Of a DNA stretch of 64,000 nucleotides, positions 44,546 to 53,088 are shown piece after piece; position 1 is the first letter of the stretch, and every line of letters begins with the position of its first letter. Position numbers and translations under genes: made by a program. This DNA comes from Pseudoxanthomonas sp. X-1 (GTDB taxonomy: Bacteria; Pseudomonadota; Gammaproteobacteria; Xanthomonadales; Xanthomonadaceae): positions 2,516,001 through 2,580,000 of the forward strand of contig NZ_CP083376.1 of NCBI RefSeq assembly GCF_020042665.1. The letters are read 5' to 3'. The notes beneath the pieces are model-generated. The model made no database searches. It was given only the letters and a program-made list of their open reading frames with translations, and was not told the origin of the DNA.

Positions 44546-45928
44546 TCATCGCCCCGCCAGCGCGCTCACCTGCGCCAGTTCCACGCGCAGCGTGGTGGCC
44601 AGTTCCTCGCGCGGCACCTCGAACTGCAGCTCGCGCACGAGATCCTTCACGGTGACCACGCCGCGGGCCAGTTCGTCCTCGCCGGCCAGGGCGACGAAGC
44701 GGATGCCGGCGCGCGAGGCGTACTGGAACTGCTTGCCGAGTTTCTTCGGCTCCATCTGCACTTCGGTGTTGATGCCGCCGGCGCGCAGGCGCTGGGCGAT
44801 GTCCAGCGAATCGGGCAGCTGCGCCTCGTCCATCAGCGCCACCAGCGCCTGCACGCTGCTGACGTCGGCTTCCTGGATCAGGCCGGCCTCGCGCAGCTGC
44901 CAGAACAGGCGCGTCAGCCCGATCGAGATGCCCACGCCGGGCAGCTTGGACTTGCTGTAATGGCTGGCCAGGTTCTCGTAGCGGCCGCCCGAGCAGATCG
45001 AGCCGATCTGCGGATACGCATCCAGCTGGGTCTCGTAGACCGTCCCGGTGTAGTAGTCCAGGCCGCGGGCGATGGAGAAGTTCAGGCAGTACGCGCTTTC
45101 GGGCACGCCGAGCGCCTTGACCAGGCTCAGCACCTCGCGCAGCTCGGCGATGCCCGCGTTGAACACCGCGCTGCCCTGCCCCAGGCGGTCCAGCTGCGCC
45201 AGCGCATCGTCGTGGCCGGTGGAGCGCACGGCGACGAAGGCCAGGATCTGTTCGACCACCTCACTCGACAGGCCGAAGCCTTCGCCGGTCAGCGTCTCGC
45301 GCACGTAGTCGGCGCCACGCTTGTCCAGCTTGTCGACCTCGCGCAGCACCAGCATCTGCGCCTGGCCGTCGGCCACGCCCAGGTTCTCGAAGAAGCCGCG
45401 CATCAGCTTGCGGTTGTTGAGCTGCACGGTGAACGCGCCGATCTGCAGCTCGGAGAAGACCGCGTGGATCACCGCCAACACCTCGGCATCGAAGCGGATG
45501 CTCAGCTCGTCCTTGCCGATGACGTCGATGTCGCACTGGTAGAACTCGCGGAACCGGCCGCGCTGGGCGCGCTCGCCGCGGTAGACGCGCTGCATCTGGT
45601 AGCGACGGAACGGAAAGGCCAGCTCGTGCTCGTGCTCGGCCACATAGCGCGCCAGCGGCACGGTCAGGTCGAAGCGCAGCGCCAGCTCGGGCAGGCCCTC
45701 GTTGGCCTGGGCCAGCGCGCCGGTGGACTGGGCGAAATACACCTGCCGCTCGGTCTCGCCGCCGGACTTGGTCAGCAGCACCTCGGACAGCTCGAACACC
45801 GGCGTCTCCACCGGCAGGAAGCCGAAGCGCTCGTAGTTGCGGCGGATCGTGTCCAGCATGCGCTGGAAGGCGATCTGGTCACGGGGCAGCAGCTCCATGA
45901 CGCCAGGCGGCGTGCGCGGCTTGATCAA
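44546..45928 (-). CDS. hisS: Histidyl-tRNA synthetase
   Basis: A 460-residue class II synthetase. Class II motif 1 is [16 protein letters not shown], motif 2 is [29 protein letters not shown], seen in parts, and motif 3 is [26 protein letters not shown] is the histidine A-loop, and the C-terminal anticodon-binding domain starts at about 365. The usual Xanthomonadaceae N-terminus MIKPRTPPG is present but begins with TTG at 45928, 8 bp after GGAG; no ATG or GTG is available there. ATG 45898 would remove the conserved [11 protein letters not shown] is preferred. Confidence 0.95.
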   Translation of the reverse strand: MIKPRTPPGVMELLPRDQIAFQRMLDTIRRNYERFGFLPVETPVFELSEVLLTKSGGETERQVYFAQSTGALAQANEGLPELALRFDLTVPLARYVAEHEHELAFPFRRYQMQRVYRGERAQRGRFREFYQCDIDVIGKDELSIRFDAEVLAVIHAVFSELQIGAFTVQLNNRKLMRGFFENLGVADGQAQMLVLREVDKLDKRGADYVRETLTGEGFGLSSEVVEQILAFVAVRSTGHDDALAQLDRLGQGSAVFNAGIAELREVLSLVKALGVPESAYCLNFSIARGLDYYTGTVYETQLDAYPQIGSICSGGRYENLASHYSKSKLPGVGISIGLTRLFWQLREAGLIQEADVSSVQALVALMDEAQLPDSLDIAQRLRAGGINTEVQMEPKKLGKQFQYASRAGIRFVALAGEDELARGVVTVKDLVRELQFEVPREELATTLRVELAQVSALAGR

Positions 45929-46039
45929 GCGGGTGACTCCGGCGGAACGTGGGGCCGCATATTCTATGCGCCGGCGCGGCCTGCGGCAGCGCCGGCCACG
46001 CGCGGGACGCCGTCGATGCGGATCGGTGCACTTCCCCCC

Positions 46040-46068
46040 TTGCCGACCCGCCCGCCTTTGCCTAGAAT
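46040..46068 (+). promoter_or_regulatory. Promoter of tRNA-Pro
   Basis: TTGCCG (46040-46045), a 17-bp spacer and TAGAAT (46063-46068), followed by a G+C-rich discriminator (GCGCGGCTCC), as expected for stringently controlled tRNA promoters. The tRNA begins 13 bp downstream. Confidence 0.7.
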
Positions 46069-46080
46069 GCGCGGCTCCTT

Positions 46081-46157
<77 letters not shown>

Positions 46158-46173
46158 GTCAAAGGTCGCAGAA

Positions 46174-46207
46174 AGCCTGGAAAACACGCGTTTTCCGGGC
46201 TTTTTTG
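46174..46207 (+). terminator. Rho-independent terminator of tRNA-Pro
   Basis: A 12-bp stem (AGCCTGGAAAAC at 46174-46185 with 46190-46201; one mismatch) and a run of six T. Confidence 0.9.
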
Positions 46208-46606
46208 TGCCTGTCGCCGACGCTGGCGCGGTTTTCGGCCGCCGAGCAGCGGCTTGCCTGCCGCCGCCGTCGCTACCCGGGCCTGTCCCATCGCGTCTGC
46301 GGCGAGGCCCACCGTCGACCGGCTGGGCAGCGGAAGCGTCCGGGAGTCCAGGCTTGGGAAGGGCGTCGGCGACGCGCCTCACGCCGGCTTCGCCATATCG
46401 CCGACGCAAGCCGAAGCGACGACGGCGCGCGCATCGATGCGGGTCCCGGAGCGCCCAGCCCCACCGTCTCAAGCGCTGCGACCCGGAGCGCGCAGGCTGG
46501 TCGATCTTTTCCGCTGCCCCGTTCGCATCTCGCCAGGCCGCCCCGTGCGCGCCTGACGCCATGGACGATGCGACGCCAGGTTCCGGAATCCCTGCAGGAG
46601 CAATGC
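46208..46606. other. Gene-free stretch downstream of tRNA-Pro
   Basis: About 400 bases with no recognisable gene, repeat or att-like copy of the tRNA 3' end. Open frames exist on both strands but translate into Arg-rich, low-complexity sequence. Confidence 0.5.
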
Positions 46607-46858
46607 ATGACGACCTTCGTGTTTCGCAGTCTGGGGCTGCCCACCCGCGATTCATTGGTCATGCGGGTCATCACGGCGTTGACCGAGCTGGAGATCGACG
46701 GCGCGGGCATCGAACTGCTTGCCCGTGGCATCCGCGCGACGTCGGATGACGACGGCGGCCTGGTCATCGCCGACGTATCCGGCCCGCCGGGCTGGCAGAC
46801 GCGTGCCGGTGCGCTGCTGGCGCGTCACGGCCTGCGGTGCCTGCCGTACGCCGCGTGA
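46607..46858 (+). CDS. Small hypothetical protein
   Basis: An 83-residue protein (MTTFVFRSLGLPTRDSLVMR...), preceded by AGGAG with 6-bp spacing before ATG 46607. It has a mixed alpha/beta look: a hydrophobic-polar helix DSLVMRVITALTELEIDG, a strand-like GLVIADVSG, and a C-terminal helix. No signal peptide or membrane segment. It ends 3 bp before the convergent glycosyltransferase stop. I do not recognise the family; coding status rests on the ribosome-binding site and balanced composition. Confidence 0.5.
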   Translation: MTTFVFRSLGLPTRDSLVMRVITALTELEIDGAGIELLARGIRATSDDDGGLVIADVSGPPGWQTRAGALLARHGLRCLPYAA

Positions 46859-46861
46859 GGC

Positions 46862-47584
46862 CTAGCTTTGGGATTCGATCGCGTTGGGCACGGGACATAC
46901 CAGCGCCGACGTGGTCGGCTGGCCCTGCAGCAGGGAGCGCTCCAGCTGCTGCAGGAAGTGCGAGAAGCCGCCGCTCGCCTTGGCCTGGCGCCGGGCGCTG
47001 GTGCGCACCACCGGATACGGCGACCAGGCGATGCGCGCGTCGCAGGACTGCAGCGCCCTGACCAGGGCGACGTCCTCGCTACAGGCGACGTCGGGAAAGC
47101 CGCCGCAGCGCAGGTAGCAGGCGGCGCTCACACCCATGTTGGCGCCGTGGATGCGGCCGTGGTCCACGCCCACCGGCTCGGAAGCCTCGAAGGCGCAGGC
47201 GGTGCCGGGGGCGTAGTCCAGCCAGTCGCCGACCTCGACGACCCCGCAGAAGGCGTCGGCGTCGAGCGCGCGCTGCTGGAACAGCCAGTCACTGGGCACC
47301 TCGGAGTCGGCATCGGTGATGGCAAGCCAGTCGGCGCCAAGCTCGATGGCGCGCGCCGCGGCGGTCGCGCGCGCCAGCCCGACGCCGCCGGGCGTCGGCA
47401 CATCGACCACGCACGCGCCGAAGGACCGCGCGATCTGCGCGGTGGCGTCGGTGCATCGATCCAGCGCCACGATCACGGTGACCGGCTCATCGAGCCCAGG
47501 GTGATCCGCCGCGCGGCGGACCGACGCCAGGCAGCGTCCGATCACCTCGGCCTCGTTGTGCGCCGGGATCAGGACCGCGATCAT
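46862..47584 (-). CDS. Glycosyltransferase family 2
   Basis: A 240-residue GT-A fold glycosyltransferase. The nucleotide-sugar site starts with AVLIPAHNEAEVIGRCLASV, and the metal-binding DxD is WLAITDADSEVPSDW (about residues 88-102). GGFPDVACSEDVALVRAL contains the likely catalytic ED. It has no membrane helix. It is the last of four overlapping genes (ATGA with the methyltransferase), so it probably glycosylates the product made by the upstream deacetylase, methyltransferase and dehydrogenase-like proteins. The product is unknown. Confidence 0.85.
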   Translation of the reverse strand: MIAVLIPAHNEAEVIGRCLASVRRAADHPGLDEPVTVIVALDRCTDATAQIARSFGACVVDVPTPGGVGLARATAAARAIELGADWLAITDADSEVPSDWLFQQRALDADAFCGVVEVGDWLDYAPGTACAFEASEPVGVDHGRIHGANMGVSAACYLRCGGFPDVACSEDVALVRALQSCDARIAWSPYPVVRTSARRQAKASGGFSHFLQQLERSLLQGQPTTSALVCPVPNAIESQS

Positions 47585-48183
47585 CGCAGCCCTTCCTGCT
47601 GGGCCACCGACAGTGGACGACGGGCCCAGGCCTCGAGCAGGAAATCGCTGTCCTCATAGCGATAGGCCAGCGGCAGGGACAGCAGCTGGCCGATGCAGCG
47701 GTGCACTTCCACCCCGTCCTGGCAGGCCTGTTCGAACGGATGGCGCCAGTGGCAGGCCACCAGCAGGCCATCCGGGGTCAGCGCGTCCTGGGTCTGTTCG
47801 ACGAGATCCTTCAGCTCGTCCGGCTGCAGGTAGTAGCCGACCTCGCTCACGACGATCAGGTCGAAGCTGCCGCGCGGGCAGTCGCGGGGATGGCAGGCCT
47901 GGACCACTTCCACGTTGTCGCATCCGGCGACGCGTCGCCTGGCCTGTTCGACGGCCTCGGCCGCCATGTCCGTGGCGAGCAGCTGCTCGCAGCGCTGGGC
48001 CAGGCAGAAGGTCGTCTCGCCGTTGGAGCAACCGAGTTCCCAGCCGCGCGCGAACCGCGCCCGCGGCAACGTGGCCATCAGGATCTCGCGCTTGCGCGCC
48101 TCGTACCAGCGTGTCCTGTAGCCGAAGGGATCCAGGTGCTGGTAGATGCTGTCGAAGTAGTTCGCGCGTGCCTGTGCGTTCAT
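47581..48183 (-). CDS. NodS-like SAM-dependent methyltransferase
   Basis: A 200-residue class I methyltransferase. The N-terminal YFDSIYQHLDPFGYRTRWYEARKR is typical of the NodS group, and SAM motif I is WELGCSNGETTFCLA (residues about 48-62) with LLATDMAAEAVEQARRR as motif II. NodS N-methylates the free amine of a deacetylated chitin oligosaccharide. Here a PIG-L deacetylase gene precedes it, again a deacetylation-methylation pair. The start ATG 48183 overlaps the PIG-L stop. Substrate is unknown. Confidence 0.85.
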   Translation of the reverse strand: MNAQARANYFDSIYQHLDPFGYRTRWYEARKREILMATLPRARFARGWELGCSNGETTFCLAQRCEQLLATDMAAEAVEQARRRVAGCDNVEVVQACHPRDCPRGSFDLIVVSEVGYYLQPDELKDLVEQTQDALTPDGLLVACHWRHPFEQACQDGVEVHRCIGQLLSLPLAYRYEDSDFLLEAWARRPLSVAQQEGLR

Positions 48184-48938
48184 GGGACGAAGACCTCGAA
48201 GGGACGCTGGAACCGGGCCAGCGCCCAGTGCGGGAGGATGGGAGCCGAGACCGGCGGGCTCACCGCCCCGGTCTGGGACTTGAACGCCGCGATCGCCTCG
48301 CGCTTGGCCTGGAGCACATCGGAGGGAAGGTCCATGCGCATCGCATCGCGGAGAAAGCCACTGTGCTCAGGCCCGTCCCAATGCCAGGCCCATACCGGGT
48401 ACTGGAGGAGCCGGACGCCGCGCGCCGCGCAGGCCTGCACCGCCGCCTCCGCGCAGGCCTCGTGGTCGGGATGGCCGTCGCGCGCATAGGTGACCAGGAC
48501 GAGGTCGGTGGATGAAAGCAGGTCCGAAAGCCGCGCCGCGATCAGCGGCACGCCAGCCCTGACCTTGCCGTCGCCGACGTGCAGGCGGACCACGCTGGTC
48601 GGCGCGACGTCCAGCCGGCCCAGGGCCTCGATCAGTTCGCGCTGGCGCACCCGCGACAACCGTTCCGGGGTCCAGGCCGGCTCGCCGGGATAGGCGGCTT
48701 CGCCATCGGTCACCGAGACCACCACCACCTGCATGCCACGGCGGCGGGCCAGGGCCATGGCCCCGCCGCAGCCCAGCACTTCGTCGTCCGGGTGCGGGGC
48801 GACGACGACAAGCCGCGCGGCCCCCCGGAACAGCGCCTCCGGCGTGATGGACGGCAACGCCGCCAGCGCCGGCGAGGTCGCCCACTGGCGTTCGCTCAGG
48901 CCCTGCCCTTCGATCTGCACGGTGCTCAGAGCGCCCAT
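48180..48938 (-). CDS. PIG-L/LmbE family deacetylase
   Basis: A 252-residue zinc-dependent N-deacetylase. The metal and catalytic motif VVAPHPDDEVLGCGGAMALA (residues about 45-64) and the second metal-binding motif RDGHPDHEACAEA (about 150) are intact. Family members remove N-acetyl from GlcNAc units (MshB, PIG-L, BshB) or from antibiotic intermediates. It overlaps both neighbours, by 13 bp upstream and 4 bp downstream. Probable role: expose an amine that the NodS-like enzyme then methylates. Confidence 0.87.
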   Translation of the reverse strand: MGALSTVQIEGQGLSERQWATSPALAALPSITPEALFRGAARLVVVAPHPDDEVLGCGGAMALARRRGMQVVVVSVTDGEAAYPGEPAWTPERLSRVRQRELIEALGRLDVAPTSVVRLHVGDGKVRAGVPLIAARLSDLLSSTDLVLVTYARDGHPDHEACAEAAVQACAARGVRLLQYPVWAWHWDGPEHSGFLRDAMRMDLPSDVLQAKREAIAAFKSQTGAVSPPVSAPILPHWALARFQRPFEVFVP

Positions 48939-49930
48939 GCGCCCTCCGCCTGGTGCAACGCCTCCCCGAGCCACTGCTCGTCGCGCTGCCCGTGACATTG
49001 CCGGATGAAGGCCTGCAGGTCGGCGCAGCGCTGGGCGTGCTCGCCATCGGTGCACAGCGAGGCCGGCCCGAGGGCCAGCGCCGCGCGCTCCATGACATCG
49101 CGGCAGACCCGGTCCACGAAGCAGCGCAGGCGGGTGACCGCATGCCGATGCGACTCCTGCGGACGGTGATCGATCTGGCGCGCGAGATCGCGCAGCATCA
49201 GCTGCGCCGCGGTGAGCTGTTCGTCGATCGCCCCGAGGTGCGCGGCGCAGAACGGGTTCTTCGACACGCCGGCCGACGCGCGCACACGCCCGGCGATCGC
49301 GACCGCCGCGCCGAACCAGCACGCCGCGATCCCCGCCCCGCCGTGCCAGAAGCCGGGCCGCTCCAGATAGAAGTCCGGGGTGTCGACCAGGCGCGCCGGC
49401 GCGCCGGAGAAATGCCCCTCCCCGGTTGGGATCCCGACCATGCCCGGACCCTGCCAACGGCTGGCATCCAGCTGGAACGCACCGGGCGACAGCGTGACGG
49501 CGGCCAGGGGGCGACGGTCACCGTGGGCGACGGTCACCAGGGCATGGGTGATCAGCGATGGCGGAGCGCTGCACCAGGGTTTGATCCCGCTGACGCGGCC
49601 CTTGTCCGGGTCATGGCGAAGCGTCTCGGTCGGCCCGCCCGCCGCCCACACAGCCCAGAGCGTGTCCCTCGGCGGGGGCGGCTCGCCAGCTTCGGCAAGG
49701 ATCGCCAGGGCGTCGTAGTGCGCCTCCAGCACCTTGACCAGCGGCAGGCTCTCGGCGCCGAGCCTGGCGAGCGCACGCCAACGCTCCAGCGTCTGCCCGC
49801 CGCCCGGCCTGGGCAGGTCTGGTGTTTCGCGGAGCTCGCGCCGGACGCGCGATGCGAGCCAGTCCGGTCCATGCGTGTCGACGGACGCGACATGCAACGC
49901 CGTCGCGCGGGAAGTGTTCGCAGATGACAT
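48926..49930 (-). CDS. Acyl-CoA dehydrogenase-like protein
   Basis: A 334-residue protein with the layout of acyl-CoA dehydrogenases: an N-terminal helical domain (residues about 20-110), a beta-domain stretch (WSAPP-like CSAPPSLITHALVTVAHGD, then AVTLSPGAFQL), and a C-terminal four-helix bundle from FWHGGAGIAACWFGAAVAIAGR on. It is shorter than usual (~380), and I cannot point to a catalytic Glu, so it may be a non-dehydrogenating relative. ATG 49930 is chosen for the family start. It is first in the four-gene cluster. Confidence 0.72.
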   Translation of the reverse strand: MSSANTSRATALHVASVDTHGPDWLASRVRRELRETPDLPRPGGGQTLERWRALARLGAESLPLVKVLEAHYDALAILAEAGEPPPPRDTLWAVWAAGGPTETLRHDPDKGRVSGIKPWCSAPPSLITHALVTVAHGDRRPLAAVTLSPGAFQLDASRWQGPGMVGIPTGEGHFSGAPARLVDTPDFYLERPGFWHGGAGIAACWFGAAVAIAGRVRASAGVSKNPFCAAHLGAIDEQLTAAQLMLRDLARQIDHRPQESHRHAVTRLRCFVDRVCRDVMERAALALGPASLCTDGEHAQRCADLQAFIRQCHGQRDEQWLGEALHQAEGAWAL

Positions 49931-50306
49931 GAATCCGAAGCTAGGAGGCTGTCTGTATATCGCGTGTGATTCGCGGGTCACCCGCCGCACGCGGAACTAA
50001 CGCTTTCCATGCCGGACCTAGGTGCGGCGTGATATCGACCCAGGTTCATCCGCCGCGAAGCGTTACTTCTGTCCGCTTTCGCTGACGTCCCTTGGCTTCA
50101 CCTTGACGACGTACTCATCGCGATCCGCACGACCGCGCCCTGGCGCCAGCGCCAAATGCGACGAGTACGGCCGCACGCATGCAGGCGGGAACGAGGCTCC
50201 GGATGTGACGCAGTTCATTCCTCGCCGCGCCAACACGGCGGCGGTCACGAACGCGCAATGGACGCTACGCACCCTGTCGGGCTTTGCACAACGGGAACGC
50301 TCCTCG
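49931..50306. other. Divergent intergenic region before the TonB receptor
   Basis: About 376 bases between the acyl-CoA dehydrogenase-like gene and the TonB receptor start. The frame of the receptor is open to 50022, but the added residues are not signal-peptide-like. I looked for a Pho box (CTGTCAT repeats) and did not find a convincing one. Confidence 0.5.
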
Positions 50307-53081
50307 ATGATCGATACCGCGCCTGCCGGCCTGAGCGCGCGCCTGCGCCATGCGCTGGGCAGCTCCGTCTTCTGCACCGCGCTCGTCGCGCCCTTCACCG
50401 CGCTGGCGGTGGACAGCCCGCCGCCGGCCTCCGGGACGAACCGCACGGCCGGGGACATCGCACCGGCGACGGCCGGCACGGACGCCGCAGCGGCGGCTTC
50501 CGCGCCCGCGCCGGACAGGACGCCCAGCACGCTGCAGACGGTCAAGGCGATCGCCGCGCACGAGGTGATCGAGCAGAAGAAGCGCGCGGCGGTGGTCAAG
50601 GATTCGGTGATCTACGACGAGATGGACAGCTATGGCGACGAGACCCTGGCCGAGAGCCTGATGGCCGCGCCCGGCATCAGCGCGGTGGAGGACGCCGGCG
50701 AGCCGCGCTTCGTCACCATCCGCGGCATCCAGCCCAACCTCAACTTCACCAGCCTGGACGGCATCGCCATCGCCAGCGTCGGCAACAGCGGCTCGGGCGA
50801 GCGCATGAACAACCTGCAGCTGATCCCCAGCGACATCGGCACGCGCACGGACATCTACAAGACCTTCGGCGCGCAGCAGGCGCCCGATGCGATAGGCGGC
50901 ATCATCGACATCGTCAGCCGCAGCGCCTTCGACCGCGCCGGGCGCTATGTCTTCGCCGATGCGGCCGGCATCTATTCCACCGCCTCGACCGATGTCCAGC
51001 GCAGCGCCGGCGGCAACCACAGGACGCTCGGACATTACGGCAAGAGCGCCAAGCTGGTGTTCTCCGACCGGTTCGGCGCGGACGGGCAGTTCGGCATCGT
51101 GGCGGTCGGCCGCTACCAGCAGCGCTCGCGCAACAGCGTCAAGCGCTGGGTGGAGAGCAACTACTTCTTCGACGATGTCGGCCACTACCTGACCGACGGC
51201 AGCACCGCGCCAGACACCCTGCCCGGCTGGAACGGCCTGCGCGCGCCGGGCAACTTCAGCACCGGCACCTACACCAACTACATCACCAACTTCGGCGGCT
51301 CGCTCAAGCTGGAGTGGCAGCCTGTCGATGCGCCCTATCGCGCCTCGCTGTTGATGTACGGCTACCGGTTCTACGAAAACTCGACGATGAACAAGACCGA
51401 CCTGTACTCGAACGCCAAGTTCGACCTGCAGAACCAGACGGCCGACGGCGGTACTTCGCAGATCAACAGCATCTACATCAAGAACCGGCACGATCGCTGG
51501 GACCGCGCCAACGCGGGGGCGATCGCCAGCCTGGAGCGGGACTTCGGCGAGGCCTCGCGCCTGAGCCTGCGCGCCGGCCATACCCAGGAGACCTTCGACA
51601 ACACCCAGGTGTACTGGGGCGTGCGCGCCTATCCGACCGGCCTGTCCGTCGACTACGCCAACGACGACCACGGCTTCCCCAACGCGATCGCCGTGTCCGA
51701 TCCGAAGCTGCTGCTCGGCTCGGCCTACAAGCTCAACCCGGCCCAGGCCTACGTCTCGCCGCGCGATGCGCAGGAGCGCATCGAACACGTGCGGCTGGAC
51801 TTCGCCCACAACACCGGCGACGAGGCGCGCGGCTTCGGCCTGGCCACCGGGGCCGAATACCGGCACCTGAACATCTGGCAGGACGTGGACTTCACCTACT
51901 ACACCACCAAGGACACGCTCAACGCCTACCTCTATCCCGGCGCGACGCTGGTGGGCACGGTGCCGGGCTTCCCATTGATCGACAACGCCAAGCTCACCGA
52001 CACGCTGGTGCCCAGGCTGGCCAACAACGACAAGGCCTACCCCAACGCGGACTTCAGCAGCGACTACAAGTACGTCGAGGACATCGCTGGCGCCTATGTT
52101 TCGGCCCAGTACGCCTGGGACCGGGCGCTGCTGCTGGGCGGCCTGCGCTACGACCACACGCGGTTCGACGCCTTCAGCCCGTACAGCGATGACGGCGGTA
52201 CGACCTACACGGCCGATTTCAGGAAATCCAGGGGCAGCTACAGCAACCTGCTGCCGAGCTTGAACGCGCTGTTCAAGCTCGGCGAGCGCCAGCGCCTGCG
52301 CTTCTCGGCCAGCCAGACCCTGGGCCGGCCCACGCCGGGCAATGTCGCCCAGGCCAGCAGCACCAGCTGCGCCGAGGACGAGGACGGCGGCGGCTACTGC
52401 ACGATCCGGCGCGGCAATCCCCAGCTCCATCCGCGCAAGTCGACCAATCTGGACCTGGCCTGGGACCTGTACTTCAACGGCAACAACGGCATCGTCTCGC
52501 TGGCGCTGTTCGACAAGAAGATCAGGGACGACATCTACACCCTGACCACCTACCAGGTGCTCGACGATGTCACCTACAAGGTGACCCAGCCGATGAACAC
52601 CGACGAGTCGACCCTGCACGGTGCCGAACTCGCACTGGCCAACCGTGCGCTGCGCTGGGGCGATCAGCGCTTCGACCTGTACTTCAACGCGACCAGGCTG
52701 TTCGGCAAGACCGAATACGTCACCAGCGATGGCCAACCGCGTGCGCTGGACCGCCTGCTCTACCAGCCGGACTGGTCGCTCAACGGCTCGGCGATCTGGC
52801 GCATGCCCTGGTACGACGCGCAGCTGCGCGTGTCGGGCAATTACCGCTCGAAGATGCTGGTGGATTTCGGCGACACGCCCTGGCTGGATTCGTACTACGA
52901 CCCGTACATGACCTTCAACCTGGGCTTCAGCCACCGGGTCTCCAAGCACGTCTCGTTCAAGTACGAGGCCAAGAACCTCTTCAATACCCAACCCACCTAC
53001 AGCATGGGCCCGGGCGGCAGATACCGCACCGAGATCGACGACTACGGCCGCTTCTTCTACTTCCACATCATCTATCAGTGA
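50307..53081 (+). CDS. TonB-dependent receptor
   Basis: A 924-residue outer-membrane receptor. The signal peptide spans residues about 1-36 (hydrophobic SSVFCTALVAPFTALAVD). A Pro/Ala-rich segment leads to the plug domain: DSVIYDEMDSYGDETLAESLMAAPGIS, FVTIRGIQPNLNFTSLDGI and IGGIIDIVSRS. The barrel follows, ending with the typical aromatic C-terminus (FFYFHIIYQ). No separate N-terminal signalling domain is seen. It lies 7 bp before a PhoD phosphatase, so it likely imports a phosphorylated compound or phosphate-rich ligand. The ATG 50307 is chosen because the signal peptide follows. Confidence 0.9.
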   Translation: MIDTAPAGLSARLRHALGSSVFCTALVAPFTALAVDSPPPASGTNRTAGDIAPATAGTDAAAAASAPAPDRTPSTLQTVKAIAAHEVIEQKKRAAVVKDSVIYDEMDSYGDETLAESLMAAPGISAVEDAGEPRFVTIRGIQPNLNFTSLDGIAIASVGNSGSGERMNNLQLIPSDIGTRTDIYKTFGAQQAPDAIGGIIDIVSRSAFDRAGRYVFADAAGIYSTASTDVQRSAGGNHRTLGHYGKSAKLVFSDRFGADGQFGIVAVGRYQQRSRNSVKRWVESNYFFDDVGHYLTDGSTAPDTLPGWNGLRAPGNFSTGTYTNYITNFGGSLKLEWQPVDAPYRASLLMYGYRFYENSTMNKTDLYSNAKFDLQNQTADGGTSQINSIYIKNRHDRWDRANAGAIASLERDFGEASRLSLRAGHTQETFDNTQVYWGVRAYPTGLSVDYANDDHGFPNAIAVSDPKLLLGSAYKLNPAQAYVSPRDAQERIEHVRLDFAHNTGDEARGFGLATGAEYRHLNIWQDVDFTYYTTKDTLNAYLYPGATLVGTVPGFPLIDNAKLTDTLVPRLANNDKAYPNADFSSDYKYVEDIAGAYVSAQYAWDRALLLGGLRYDHTRFDAFSPYSDDGGTTYTADFRKSRGSYSNLLPSLNALFKLGERQRLRFSASQTLGRPTPGNVAQASSTSCAEDEDGGGYCTIRRGNPQLHPRKSTNLDLAWDLYFNGNNGIVSLALFDKKIRDDIYTLTTYQVLDDVTYKVTQPMNTDESTLHGAELALANRALRWGDQRFDLYFNATRLFGKTEYVTSDGQPRALDRLLYQPDWSLNGSAIWRMPWYDAQLRVSGNYRSKMLVDFGDTPWLDSYYDPYMTFNLGFSHRVSKHVSFKYEAKNLFNTQPTYSMGPGGRYRTEIDDYGRFFYFHIIYQ

Positions 53082-53088
53082 GATCCGC

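Noticed and set aside
49931..50306. Pho box before the TonB receptor and phoD
   Set aside because: No tandem CTGTCAT-like repeats could be found by eye.
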